Shown one piece after another: positions 7,310 through 15,079 of a stretch of DNA of 21,872 nucleotides (position 1 is its first letter; every line of letters begins with the position of its first letter). The stretch covers positions 1-21,872 of the forward strand of contig JACGUK010000020.1 in assembly GCA_024256265.1 (NCBI GenBank), written 5' to 3'. The stretch is from an archaeon (GTDB lineage: Archaea; Thermoproteota; Nitrososphaeria; Nitrososphaerales; JACAEJ01). A model generated the notes under the pieces. The model was not told the DNA's origin, did not search any database, and saw only the letters and a program-made list of their open reading frames with translations. Both the position numbers and the translations under genes were made by a program.

Positions 7310-8365
7310 ATGAAGAGAATCAAGACTGCAATACTAGGGGCAACTGGAATGATAGGACAGAATTACCTATACCTTCTTTTAAACCATCCATGGTTTCAAG
7401 TTACAAGTCTAACAGGGGGAGAATCAGCTGGCAAAAAATATGGTTCTACAGGCAAATGGCTAATGTCACCAGACATACCAGAGCAGTACAAAGATGTAAT
7501 AGTCAAGCCTACAGAACCAAAAGATGTAGATGCAGACCTAGTCTTTTCGGCTTTGCCGACTTCTATAGCAAAAATAGTAGAGCCAAAATTTGCAGAGGCA
7601 GGCTCTCACATCATAAGTGATTCTAGTGCCTTTCGTCCATATGATGACGTACCAGTAGTTATACCAGAAGTGAACCCTGATCATTTAAGCATAATAGATG
7701 TTCAAAAGCGTAAAAGGAAATGGGATGGCTTTATTGTTTCAAATCCAAATTGTACCGCCTTAGGCTTGACTATAGCCTTAAAGCCTATACACGACCTTTT
7801 GACGATAAAAAAGATAGTAGTCACAACTATGCAAGCTTTATCAGGAGCGGGCTTCCCTGGAGTTCCTTCTCTTTCAATAACAGATAACGTTATACCCTTC
7901 ATAGCTGAGGAAGAGGAGAAGGTTCAATTAGAGCCATGCAAGATGCTAGGTAGCATAGGAGGAGATAGAATCAAGCCAGCAGATATAAAAGTGGAAGCGT
8001 CTTGTAACAGAGTGCCAACTATAGATGGGCACTTAGAATCTGTATATATTGAGACTAAGGAAAGAGTAGATGTAAATATGGTAAAGGATGCTCTAATATC
8101 CTTTAAAGGAAAGCCTCAAGAGCTCAAGCTTCCAATGGCTCCAGCTCAGCCTATAATAGTTAGAGAAGAAGAGGATAGACCTCAGCCTCGCCTCGATAGG
8201 CTTGCAGGCTCTGTCCCAGGGATGAGTGTAACAGTTGGCAGGATTCGCCGTGGATCAGATGTTAACTCTCTTTGGTTACATGTCCTTAGCCATAATACAA
8301 TAAGGGGTGGCTCAGGCTCATCTATACTTTTAGGAGAATTGATGATAGCCTTGAAGATGATATAG
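7310..8365 (+). CDS. asd: Aspartate-semialdehyde dehydrogenase, archaeal type
   Basis: It reduces aspartyl phosphate with NADPH to L-aspartate 4-semialdehyde. The protein is 351 residues from the chosen start, as in archaeal and fungal-type enzymes. The N-terminal Rossmann motif LGATGMIGQ, SDSSAFR, the active-site cysteine in SNPNCTA (about residue 148), the QALSGAGFPGV loop and C-terminal GGSGSSILLGE are visible. Two starts are possible: GTG 7301, with AGGAGG ten bases upstream, and ATG 7310, with GGTG six bases upstream. I chose the ATG because it puts the Rossmann strand at the usual position; the other adds three residues. Its product is the direct substrate of the next gene's enzyme. Confidence 0.94.
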   Translation: MKRIKTAILGATGMIGQNYLYLLLNHPWFQVTSLTGGESAGKKYGSTGKWLMSPDIPEQYKDVIVKPTEPKDVDADLVFSALPTSIAKIVEPKFAEAGSHIISDSSAFRPYDDVPVVIPEVNPDHLSIIDVQKRKRKWDGFIVSNPNCTALGLTIALKPIHDLLTIKKIVVTTMQALSGAGFPGVPSLSITDNVIPFIAEEEEKVQLEPCKMLGSIGGDRIKPADIKVEASCNRVPTIDGHLESVYIETKERVDVNMVKDALISFKGKPQELKLPMAPAQPIIVREEEDRPQPRLDRLAGSVPGMSVTVGRIRRGSDVNSLWLHVLSHNTIRGGSGSSILLGELMIALKMI

Positions 8366-8373
8366 TGGTTAAT

Positions 8374-9162
8374 ATGGTCTGGGGTAAGAAAGTCCGATTA
8401 AATAGAATTACATCGAATGAAAAGATGTTATGCATACCTATGGATCATGGCGTTACCATAGGACCTGTGAAAGGACTCACGGATATGGATTATATGATCA
8501 AAAAAGTTGGTGAAGGAGGAGCAACAGCAGTTCTAGTGCATAAAGGCATCATCCACTCACTAAAAGTGCCACCAAAAATTGGGATGATAATGCACCTTAC
8601 AGGTAGCACCAACTTGAGCTTGGTCCCTAATAGGAAGGTTCAAGTTGGTTTCATTAAAGAGGCCATAAGGCTTGGTGCCGATGCAGTCTCTGTGCATATA
8701 AACATAGGATGCAAAGAGGAACATGAAATGCTTGAAATTCTTGGCAATTTGGCTTATGATTGTGACGAATGGGGAATGCCTCTTATAGCTATGATGTATC
8801 CAAGAGGGGAGAACATAAAGGATCCCAACAATCCAGAAGTCGTGGCTCATGTAGCAAGAATAGGTGCTGAGCTTGGTGCTGATATCATCAAGACTGTATA
8901 TACAGGAGATTCGGAATCTTTTAAGAACGTTGTTAGAGGTTGCCCCGTACCGATAGTGATAGCTGGGGGACCAAAATCTGAGACTGATCGTGATGTATTA
9001 GAGATGGCTTACGGAGCTATAAAAGCTGGTGCTATAGGAGTAGCTTTTGGTAGGAACGTATTTCAGCATGATCGCCCTGATGCCATGGTTCGTGCACTAT
9101 TCATGATCATAATGCAGGGAAAGAGTGTTGAAGAGGCTTTGGAGGTCTTAGAAATTGGCTAA
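8374..9162 (+). CDS. 2-amino-3,7-dideoxy-D-threo-hept-6-ulosonate (ADH) synthase, class I aldolase family
   Basis: In the archaeal route first worked out in Methanocaldococcus, this enzyme transfers a C3 unit from 6-deoxy-5-ketofructose 1-phosphate to aspartate semialdehyde, giving the seven-carbon precursor of dehydroquinate. It replaces DAHP synthase. The 262-residue TIM barrel resembles archaeal class I fructose-bisphosphate aldolases: IPMDHGVTIGP near the N terminus, the acid/base region MMYPRGE (Tyr142), the Schiff-base lysine K173 in DIIKTVYTGD, and phosphate-binding IAGGPK and GRNVFQ. A true fructose-bisphosphate aldolase is the alternative by sequence alone. The placement between asd and dehydroquinate synthase II strongly favours ADH synthase. 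ATG 8374 was chosen over GTG 8365, which overlaps the asd stop by one base. Confidence 0.92.
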   Translation: MVWGKKVRLNRITSNEKMLCIPMDHGVTIGPVKGLTDMDYMIKKVGEGGATAVLVHKGIIHSLKVPPKIGMIMHLTGSTNLSLVPNRKVQVGFIKEAIRLGADAVSVHINIGCKEEHEMLEILGNLAYDCDEWGMPLIAMMYPRGENIKDPNNPEVVAHVARIGAELGADIIKTVYTGDSESFKNVVRGCPVPIVIAGGPKSETDRDVLEMAYGAIKAGAIGVAFGRNVFQHDRPDAMVRALFMIIMQGKSVEEALEVLEIG

Positions 9163-10237
9163 AAAAACTTTGGATAAAGAAATCATATTAATCTTGCCGA
9201 ATGAGAAGAGCATTGCCTCTGAAATTGTAAAGACTGCCCTTGAGAATAACATCAAGTCCTTTCTATGTGATCCAAAATTGATAGACGATGATACTCGTAG
9301 CAAGGTTAGGGTATTCTCTTTATCCAATGAAGGAGACGTTGTATTGATAGACTCTCTTAATAGGGTTGAGGATGTTAAAAAATCGGGTAAAGAATTCGCT
9401 TTAATTGTCAGAATTACAAAAAAGGCAGACGAGGATGTAGTAATGGATGCTTCTCAGAAAGGAGCCATGAGTGTTTTTATTGAAACCGAAGATTGGAAGA
9501 TAATTCCATTAGAGAACTTAGTCGCTCAATTACATAAGAAGAATACAAAGCTCTATACAAAGATAGAGAGCTTGGAAGAAGTTCAGACCATGTTTGGAGT
9601 GCTTGAATTGGGCGTGGATGGTGTAATATATGCTCCAAAAAGTCCTGACGATATAAAGAGCCTTATAGGCTATCTATCAGCACCAAAAAGGCTTGAATTA
9701 ACCTTTGTGAAGATAAAAGAAGTGAAAGATGTGGGAATGGGTGATAGAGTTTGTATCGATACTGCATCTATGCTAGAGATAGGTGATGGAGCATTGATAG
9801 GCAGTCAATCTAACTTATTCTTTCTTATCCATAGCGAGACAATAGGCTCTGATTTCACTGCTCCAAGACCTTTTCGTGTGAACGCTGGGGCTGTCCATAG
9901 TTACATACTTTTACCAGATGCTCGAACAAAGTACCTATCTGAAATCGAGGCAGGGGATGAGGTCTTGATTGTGAATAGTCAAGGTATCACTAAATCAGCC
10001 ATTGTAGGAAGGGCTAAGATAGAAAGGAGACCTTTACGTTTGATAAGAGCAACATATAATGGACGTATAGCAAGCATATTGGTTCAAAATGCTGAAACGA
10101 TCAGGTTAGTAGGGAAGAACAATAAGTTGATCTCAGCTACAGAAATAAAGCTTGGAGACGAGGTCTTAGCTTATGCACATGCACCCAGTGGCAGACACTT
10201 CGGTATTCAAGTAGACGAGCACATAATAGAAAAGTAG
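9155..10237 (+). CDS. 3-dehydroquinate synthase II (archaeal)
   Basis: It oxidatively deaminates and cyclises the ADH synthase product to 3-dehydroquinate with NAD, and is unrelated to bacterial AroB. The 360-residue length fits the family. The conserved C-terminal half is clear: GDRVCIDTASM, LIGSQSNLFF, RPFRVNAGAVHSY, YLSEIEAGDEVL, VGRAKIERRPL and LVQNAETIRLV. The N-terminal third is variable, as usual. The start is TTG 9155, eight bases after a GGAGGT (9141-9146) and overlapping the preceding gene by 8 bases. The overlap with ADH synthase fits the two enzymes acting in sequence. Family members outside methanogens are often annotated only as DHQ synthase-like proteins. Confidence 0.94.
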   Translation: MAKKTLDKEIILILPNEKSIASEIVKTALENNIKSFLCDPKLIDDDTRSKVRVFSLSNEGDVVLIDSLNRVEDVKKSGKEFALIVRITKKADEDVVMDASQKGAMSVFIETEDWKIIPLENLVAQLHKKNTKLYTKIESLEEVQTMFGVLELGVDGVIYAPKSPDDIKSLIGYLSAPKRLELTFVKIKEVKDVGMGDRVCIDTASMLEIGDGALIGSQSNLFFLIHSETIGSDFTAPRPFRVNAGAVHSYILLPDARTKYLSEIEAGDEVLIVNSQGITKSAIVGRAKIERRPLRLIRATYNGRIASILVQNAETIRLVGKNNKLISATEIKLGDEVLAYAHAPSGRHFGIQVDEHIIEK

Positions 10238-10248
10238 ATAATTTTAAA

Positions 10249-10944
10249 ATGCTCAAAAGAAGATTAAGGATATGCACATCTATAGGCGTTAGAAATATAA
10301 ACATGCTTAATGAGAAGATAGAAGAAGCTTTCGATCTCGGCTCAGATTTAGTTGAGATAAGAGTTGATTATTTAGCTCGAATAAACTTTCTACTTATAAA
10401 AGAAGCCATAAAAGAGCATATTGATAGATGCATATTAACATGTAGAGCCAAAAGTGAGGGTGGAGAGTTCAAGGGAAGTGAAGAAGAGAGGCAAGAGGTT
10501 CTATTGAATCTTTCAAAGCTTAGACCTGCATATATGGATATTGAGCTAAGTCTTGTCCAGAACAAGCCCGAAATTTTGAATTTGATAAAGAGCTCAGGAG
10601 CTTCAATAATTTTGTCTTGGCATAACTTTGAAGATACCCCTTCTGTTCAATTCCTTAAAAGCACTCTTGATAAGGCAAAGCCCTTAGGAGAAATAGTAAA
10701 GATCGTCACAATGGCTAAAGATTTTTCTGATAACATCTCCATCTTAAATTTGTATAAAAACTCAAAACCTAATAGATTAATAGCCTTCTGTATGGGTGAG
10801 AAAGGGCAGATATCAAGAATTCTTTGCCCGATCTTTGGTAGCCCTTTCACATATGCCTCGTTGCAAGGCTTGTCCACTGCGCCAGCCCAGATCATGGTTA
10901 AGGAGTTAAGAGAGCTTTATGAGTTATTCGAATTGGATTATTAG
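10249..10944 (+). CDS. aroD: 3-dehydroquinate dehydratase, type I
   Basis: It dehydrates 3-dehydroquinate to 3-dehydroshikimate through a Schiff base. The 231-residue type I enzyme shows Glu36 and Arg38 in EIRVD, TCRAKSEGGEF, the general-base His125 in SWHNFEDTP, and the Schiff-base Lys151 in VKIVTMA. C-terminal substrate-binding segments FCMGEKGQISR and STAPAQ follow. The ATG lies 11 bases after the previous stop with only a weak ribosome site. Its last 26 bases overlap aroE in another frame, an unusually long overlap for this operon. Confidence 0.95.
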   Translation: MLKRRLRICTSIGVRNINMLNEKIEEAFDLGSDLVEIRVDYLARINFLLIKEAIKEHIDRCILTCRAKSEGGEFKGSEEERQEVLLNLSKLRPAYMDIELSLVQNKPEILNLIKSSGASIILSWHNFEDTPSVQFLKSTLDKAKPLGEIVKIVTMAKDFSDNISILNLYKNSKPNRLIAFCMGEKGQISRILCPIFGSPFTYASLQGLSTAPAQIMVKELRELYELFELDY

Positions 10945-11788
10945 TTATAAAACCTGTCTATGCTGTGTAATAGGCCATCCAATAGACAAATCCTTATCAC
11001 CGATAATGCATAATGAAGCCTTTAGAGCCAAAGGCCTCGATTACGTATACATTGCCTTTGATGTTAGCGAATCTCACTTGAATGAGGCTGTAGAAGGCTT
11101 AAGGGCTTTGAGGGTGAGAGGCTTCAATGTTACGATGCCTCATAAAGTTGCCATTATGAATCTTCTTGATAGAATTGATAAAGGCGCATCTTTGGTTGGT
11201 GCTGTAAATACTGTAGTGAACGATGACGGTAAGCTTATTGGTTATAATACAGATGTAGACGGGGTTATATTTGCATTAGAAGCAAAAGTTCATTCTTTAG
11301 AAGGTTTGAAAGCCTTGTTGATAGGTGCTGGGGGAGCCGCTAGAGCATGTATAGTGGCATTGGTCTCGAAAGGTTGTAAAGAGATTATCGTAATGAACCG
11401 CACTTTTAGCAAGGCAAAATCAATGGTAGAAGATTTGAGTAAAAAGCTGAAAATGATTTTTAATGTGGAGGAGCTTAACATAGACTCTTTAAAGAGAGCC
11501 ATAAAATCTGTTGATATCCTTATAAACGCAACGCCCATGGGTACTTATCCAAATTTAGATGAAAGCTTCATCCCTCAAGAATTGATAAAGAAAGATATGG
11601 TAGTCTTCGACGTAGTCTATAATCCTAAAAAGACAAAGTTGATTAGAGATGCTGAAAAGATGGGTGCAAAGGTCATTCCAGGATACGAAATGTTCGTAGG
11701 GCAGGGAGCAGCTTCTTTTAAACTTTGGACAGGAATAGATGCACCTATTGATATAATGAGGAGAGTTGTTCTTAAAGCTCTAGGGTGA
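10919..11788 (+). CDS. aroE: Shikimate 5-dehydrogenase
   Basis: AroE reduces 3-dehydroshikimate to shikimate with NADPH. The 289-residue protein has the substrate-binding SLSPIMHN, catalytic Lys76 in NVTMPHK and Asp112 in GYNTDVDG, the nucleotide-binding GAGGAARA, NRT after the second Rossmann strand, NATPMGTYP, and C-terminal GQGAASFKLWTG. The ATG is inside the end of aroD, 26 bases before its stop. No later ATG, GTG or TTG exists before the conserved CVIGHPIDKSLSP segment, so this start is well supported and a long overlap is real. Confidence 0.95.
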   Translation: MSYSNWIISYKTCLCCVIGHPIDKSLSPIMHNEAFRAKGLDYVYIAFDVSESHLNEAVEGLRALRVRGFNVTMPHKVAIMNLLDRIDKGASLVGAVNTVVNDDGKLIGYNTDVDGVIFALEAKVHSLEGLKALLIGAGGAARACIVALVSKGCKEIIVMNRTFSKAKSMVEDLSKKLKMIFNVEELNIDSLKRAIKSVDILINATPMGTYPNLDESFIPQELIKKDMVVFDVVYNPKKTKLIRDAEKMGAKVIPGYEMFVGQGAASFKLWTGIDAPIDIMRRVVLKALG

Positions 11789-11792
11789 TTTA

Positions 11793-12665
11793 ATGAAAGG
11801 GAAAGGAATAGCTTTTGGGGCAATATCTATAGTGAATGCCATTGCAACTGGTAATGGTGCCGCACTTGGAACTCAATTAAAGACGGAAGCTGAGGTGGAA
11901 TTGATAAAGAATTCGGATGAAATAGATGTAAAGATCATTGGAAACGATTACGAAGAAGATAAAATCTTGGCCAAATATACTGTTAAAGAAGTTCTAGTTA
12001 ATTTAGGCTATAAGGGATATGGAGCAAGAGTTGCTACGAAGTCTAACATTCCCATTGGCAAAGGTCTTAAGAGCTCAAGCGTGGCTTCAAATGCAATAGT
12101 CTTGGCAACTATGGCTGCTTTGAAGATGAATTTAGATGATCTAGCAATAATCAATCTAGGTGTAGATGCCTCCATAAAGGCAGGTGTAACTATAACTGGA
12201 GCTTTTGACGATGCATGCGCATCCTATTTTGGAGGGCTGGTTGCAACTGATAACATCAAGAGAGTAATAGAAAAAAGAGAAACGCTGACAGAAGATTACC
12301 ACATAATTATATACGCTCCGCCCGAGAAGGCTTATACAAGGGATGTTAATAAAGTAAAGCTTCAGAAGTTCAAACCTATTTTTGAGGAAGCCTATTCTTT
12401 AGTTTTGAAAGGGCGATATTGGGAAGCCATGGTTTTAAATGGTCTAGTTTGCTCTACTGCGCTGGGCTTCAGCACAAAGCCTATTTTGAATGCTCTATTC
12501 GCTGGGGCTATAGGTTCAGGCCTTTCAGGAAAAGGACCTGCCATGGCTGCGATCTGCCATCCCGATAGAGTTAATGATATCGCTTCAGTCTGGTCTAATC
12601 TACCTGGAGAGATAATATACACAAGGATAAACTATGAGAAGGCAAAAGCAGTGATCTTAGATTGA
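11793..12665 (+). CDS. aroK: Shikimate kinase, archaeal GHMP-kinase type
   Basis: It phosphorylates shikimate at O3 using ATP, and belongs to the GHMP (homoserine kinase-like) superfamily rather than the bacterial P-loop AroK. The 290-residue protein shows the GHMP phosphate loop PIGKGLKSSSVASNAI at residues 87-102, the FDDACASYFGG motif and the C-terminal GSGLSGKGPAMAA motif. A GGTGA ribosome site lies just before the ATG, inside the end of aroE. The position between aroE and aroA matches the reaction order. Confusion with homoserine kinase is unlikely because of the context and the GLKSSS signature. Confidence 0.94.
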   Translation: MKGKGIAFGAISIVNAIATGNGAALGTQLKTEAEVELIKNSDEIDVKIIGNDYEEDKILAKYTVKEVLVNLGYKGYGARVATKSNIPIGKGLKSSSVASNAIVLATMAALKMNLDDLAIINLGVDASIKAGVTITGAFDDACASYFGGLVATDNIKRVIEKRETLTEDYHIIIYAPPEKAYTRDVNKVKLQKFKPIFEEAYSLVLKGRYWEAMVLNGLVCSTALGFSTKPILNALFAGAIGSGLSGKGPAMAAICHPDRVNDIASVWSNLPGEIIYTRINYEKAKAVILD

Positions 12666-13954
12666 CGAGCGTAAAGGTATTCAAAAGCGATCTTTATGGT
12701 AAAGTAAAAGCTCCATCAAGTAAGAGCTATACCCATAGAGCGATAGTATTATCAAGCCTTGCTTCTGGAAGATCGAGAGTTAATAGGCCTCTTTTAGCAA
12801 GGGATACCATTGCCACAATAAAGGCATGCCAAGCTTTAGGCTCGTCGATAGATAGAAAAGAAGATCACCTTTATGTTGAAGGAAATCCAAATCTTAAGAC
12901 GCCTGATGACATTATCAATGTAGAGAATTCAGGGACTACCATGCGCCTTATAACAGCAATAGCATCTCTAATACCGAAAGGTTATTCGATAATAACTGGT
13001 GATGAGAGCATAAGGTCTAGACCCATGCAACCCTTACTTTCAGCATTATCGAGCTTAGGAGTTGAGTGCTATTCATCTCGCCAAAACGGCTTGCCACCGA
13101 TCATAGTGAAAGGTGGCGGAATCAAAGGAGGAGAGGTTCAGATAAGAGGAGACATTTCATCTCAATTTATATCTGCACTTTTGGTTGCAACCCCGAAGGC
13201 TAAGAATGAAACATTGATAAGGGTTTATGGTAAGACTGTATCGAGACCATATATAGATGCAACTTTGAATATGATGAGAATTTTTGGAGTGAATGCTACC
13301 CATAAAAATTACAGAGAGTACATTATTCCACCAAAACAAGATTACCATTCAGCAGATTTTGATGTGCCAGGAGACTTTAGCTCAGCATCTTTATTGATGG
13401 CATTTGCATTGTTGACTGGAAAAAAGGTTACAATAGAGAATTTAAACTTCTCTCTCCCTCAGGCAGACATGCGTATTTTAGATATATTGGAGAAGATCGA
13501 AGCCGATTTTAGTGTTGATAAAGCAAAAGGTAAAATCACTTTATCAGGGGGTAAGATTTTGAAGGGGGGAGAATTTGATTTATCGGACTCTCCTGACTTA
13601 TTACCTGTTCTATCAGTAATAGCTCTAAAGGCTAAGCCAAAGATAATTATAAAAGGTGTTGAACATGCTAGGTTCAAAGAGACAGATAGAATATCCATAA
13701 TAGCGAAAGAATTGAGGAAATTCGGTGCCAATGTGCAAGAGTTAAAAGATGGCATAATTGTTGAGTATTGTGAGGAATTGCAGGGTTGCTCTTTAAATTC
13801 TTGCGGAGATCATAGACTCTTTATGGCTTTTTGTGCTGCTGCTATGGCTTCATCTGAACCTTGTATTGTAGAAGGTCTTGAATCAGTAGACGTATCTTAC
13901 CCAGATTTCATCAAGGATATAAAATCACTAGGAGCAATTATAGAAGGAGCATAA
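12662..13954 (+). CDS. aroA: 3-phosphoshikimate 1-carboxyvinyltransferase (EPSP synthase)
   Basis: AroA transfers enolpyruvyl from PEP to shikimate-3-phosphate. The 430-residue protein contains the N-terminal KAPSSKSYTHRA, NSGTTMR, GDESIRSRPM, the shikimate-phosphate stretch DISSQFISALL, DFSSASLLMAF, catalytic DSPDLLPVL, RFKETDRI, and DHRLFMAF with DVSYPDF at the end. It has the usual two-domain length. It starts at TTG within the TGA stop of the shikimate kinase gene (TTGA overlap), the same arrangement as trpF/trpB, indicating translational coupling. Confidence 0.95.
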   Translation: MTSVKVFKSDLYGKVKAPSSKSYTHRAIVLSSLASGRSRVNRPLLARDTIATIKACQALGSSIDRKEDHLYVEGNPNLKTPDDIINVENSGTTMRLITAIASLIPKGYSIITGDESIRSRPMQPLLSALSSLGVECYSSRQNGLPPIIVKGGGIKGGEVQIRGDISSQFISALLVATPKAKNETLIRVYGKTVSRPYIDATLNMMRIFGVNATHKNYREYIIPPKQDYHSADFDVPGDFSSASLLMAFALLTGKKVTIENLNFSLPQADMRILDILEKIEADFSVDKAKGKITLSGGKILKGGEFDLSDSPDLLPVLSVIALKAKPKIIIKGVEHARFKETDRISIIAKELRKFGANVQELKDGIIVEYCEELQGCSLNSCGDHRLFMAFCAAAMASSEPCIVEGLESVDVSYPDFIKDIKSLGAIIEGA

Positions 13955-13956
13955 AA

Positions 13957-15063
13957 ATGACAGGAAATATTCTTGGAGAGAGATTCTTAGTATTAAGCTT
14001 TGGGGAGAGTCATGGTAGATGTGTAGGAGTAGTAATAGATGGTTGCCCTGCAGGTTTACCTTTGAGCGAGGATGATATTCAGCATGATCTTGATTTAAGA
14101 AGACCAGGCTTATCAATAGTAACGAGCGAAAGGTCTGAGGAGGATAGAGTAGAACTGCTCTCAGGAGTGTTTAACGGGTACACCACAGGCGCTCCTATCT
14201 GCGCCTTAATATGGAATAAGGATGTAGACTCAAAGCCTTATGAGAAGATAAGAAAAACTCCAAGACCAGGACATGCTGATCTTACAGCGTTTTGGAAGTA
14301 TGGAGGCTATAACGATTGGAGGGGAGGAGGGCGTTTCTCTGGTAGAGTAACGGCAACCTTCGTTATGGCAGGAGCTATAGCTAAGAAGCTTATCCACTAT
14401 ACTCTTGGCATTGAAGTTCTTGCCTATTCCATTGAGATAGGAGGGATTAAAGCAAGAGAATTATCTGATGAAGAGATTAGGAGGCTTAGGTACTCTAATG
14501 AAGTAAGATGCGCAGACTTAGAAGTAGCAGATAAGATGAAAAAGAAGATAATGGAAGAGCAGTCAAAAAGTGATAGCGTAGGAGGCATAGTTGAGTGCAA
14601 AGTCTTGAACGTACCCATAGGTTTAGGAGAGCCTGTCTTCTCTTCTCTTGAGTCTGATTTGAGTAAAGCTTTATTCTCCATACCAGCTGTGAAAGGCATC
14701 GAATTTGGTATTGGTTTTGAAGCATCAAAGCTAAGAGGATCAGAATGTAATGATCCTTTCTCTGTAAAGGAAGGAAAGATAGTCACACTTACAAATAGAG
14801 CTGGTGGAATTCTTGGCGGAATTTCTAACGGTATGCCCATAGTGCTAAGATTAGCCTTTAAGCCTACATCATCCGTAAGAAAACTACAGAAGACAGTTCA
14901 TCTTGACACTTTAAAGGAAGCCGATTTAATAGTACCTGGGCGCCATGACCCATGCATAGTTCCAAGGGCGGTTCCTGTAGTTGAGGGTATGGTGGCTTGT
15001 GTTATGGCTGATCATTCTATAAGAGCTGGTTTGATACCTCCAATCATAAAAGCTAGGCTTTAA
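13957..15063 (+). CDS. aroC: Chorismate synthase
   Basis: AroC removes phosphate from EPSP to form chorismate, using reduced FMN. The 368-residue protein contains the family signatures FGESHG near residue 16, the RRPG motif, PRPGHADLTAFWKYG, DWRGGGRFSGR, the GGISNGMPI strand and C-terminal RHDPCIVPRAVPV. An AAGGAG ribosome site at 13944-13949 precedes the ATG by seven bases. The product feeds both the trp enzymes upstream and the fused chorismate mutase downstream. Length and motifs are normal. Confidence 0.96.
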   Translation: MTGNILGERFLVLSFGESHGRCVGVVIDGCPAGLPLSEDDIQHDLDLRRPGLSIVTSERSEEDRVELLSGVFNGYTTGAPICALIWNKDVDSKPYEKIRKTPRPGHADLTAFWKYGGYNDWRGGGRFSGRVTATFVMAGAIAKKLIHYTLGIEVLAYSIEIGGIKARELSDEEIRRLRYSNEVRCADLEVADKMKKKIMEEQSKSDSVGGIVECKVLNVPIGLGEPVFSSLESDLSKALFSIPAVKGIEFGIGFEASKLRGSECNDPFSVKEGKIVTLTNRAGGILGGISNGMPIVLRLAFKPTSSVRKLQKTVHLDTLKEADLIVPGRHDPCIVPRAVPVVEGMVACVMADHSIRAGLIPPIIKARL

Positions 15064-15079
15064 TTGAGGATGATGATCA

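Noticed and set aside
14424..14840. 138-codon open frame on the reverse strand
   Set aside because: It lies entirely antisense to the highly conserved chorismate synthase gene and shows no protein-family motif.
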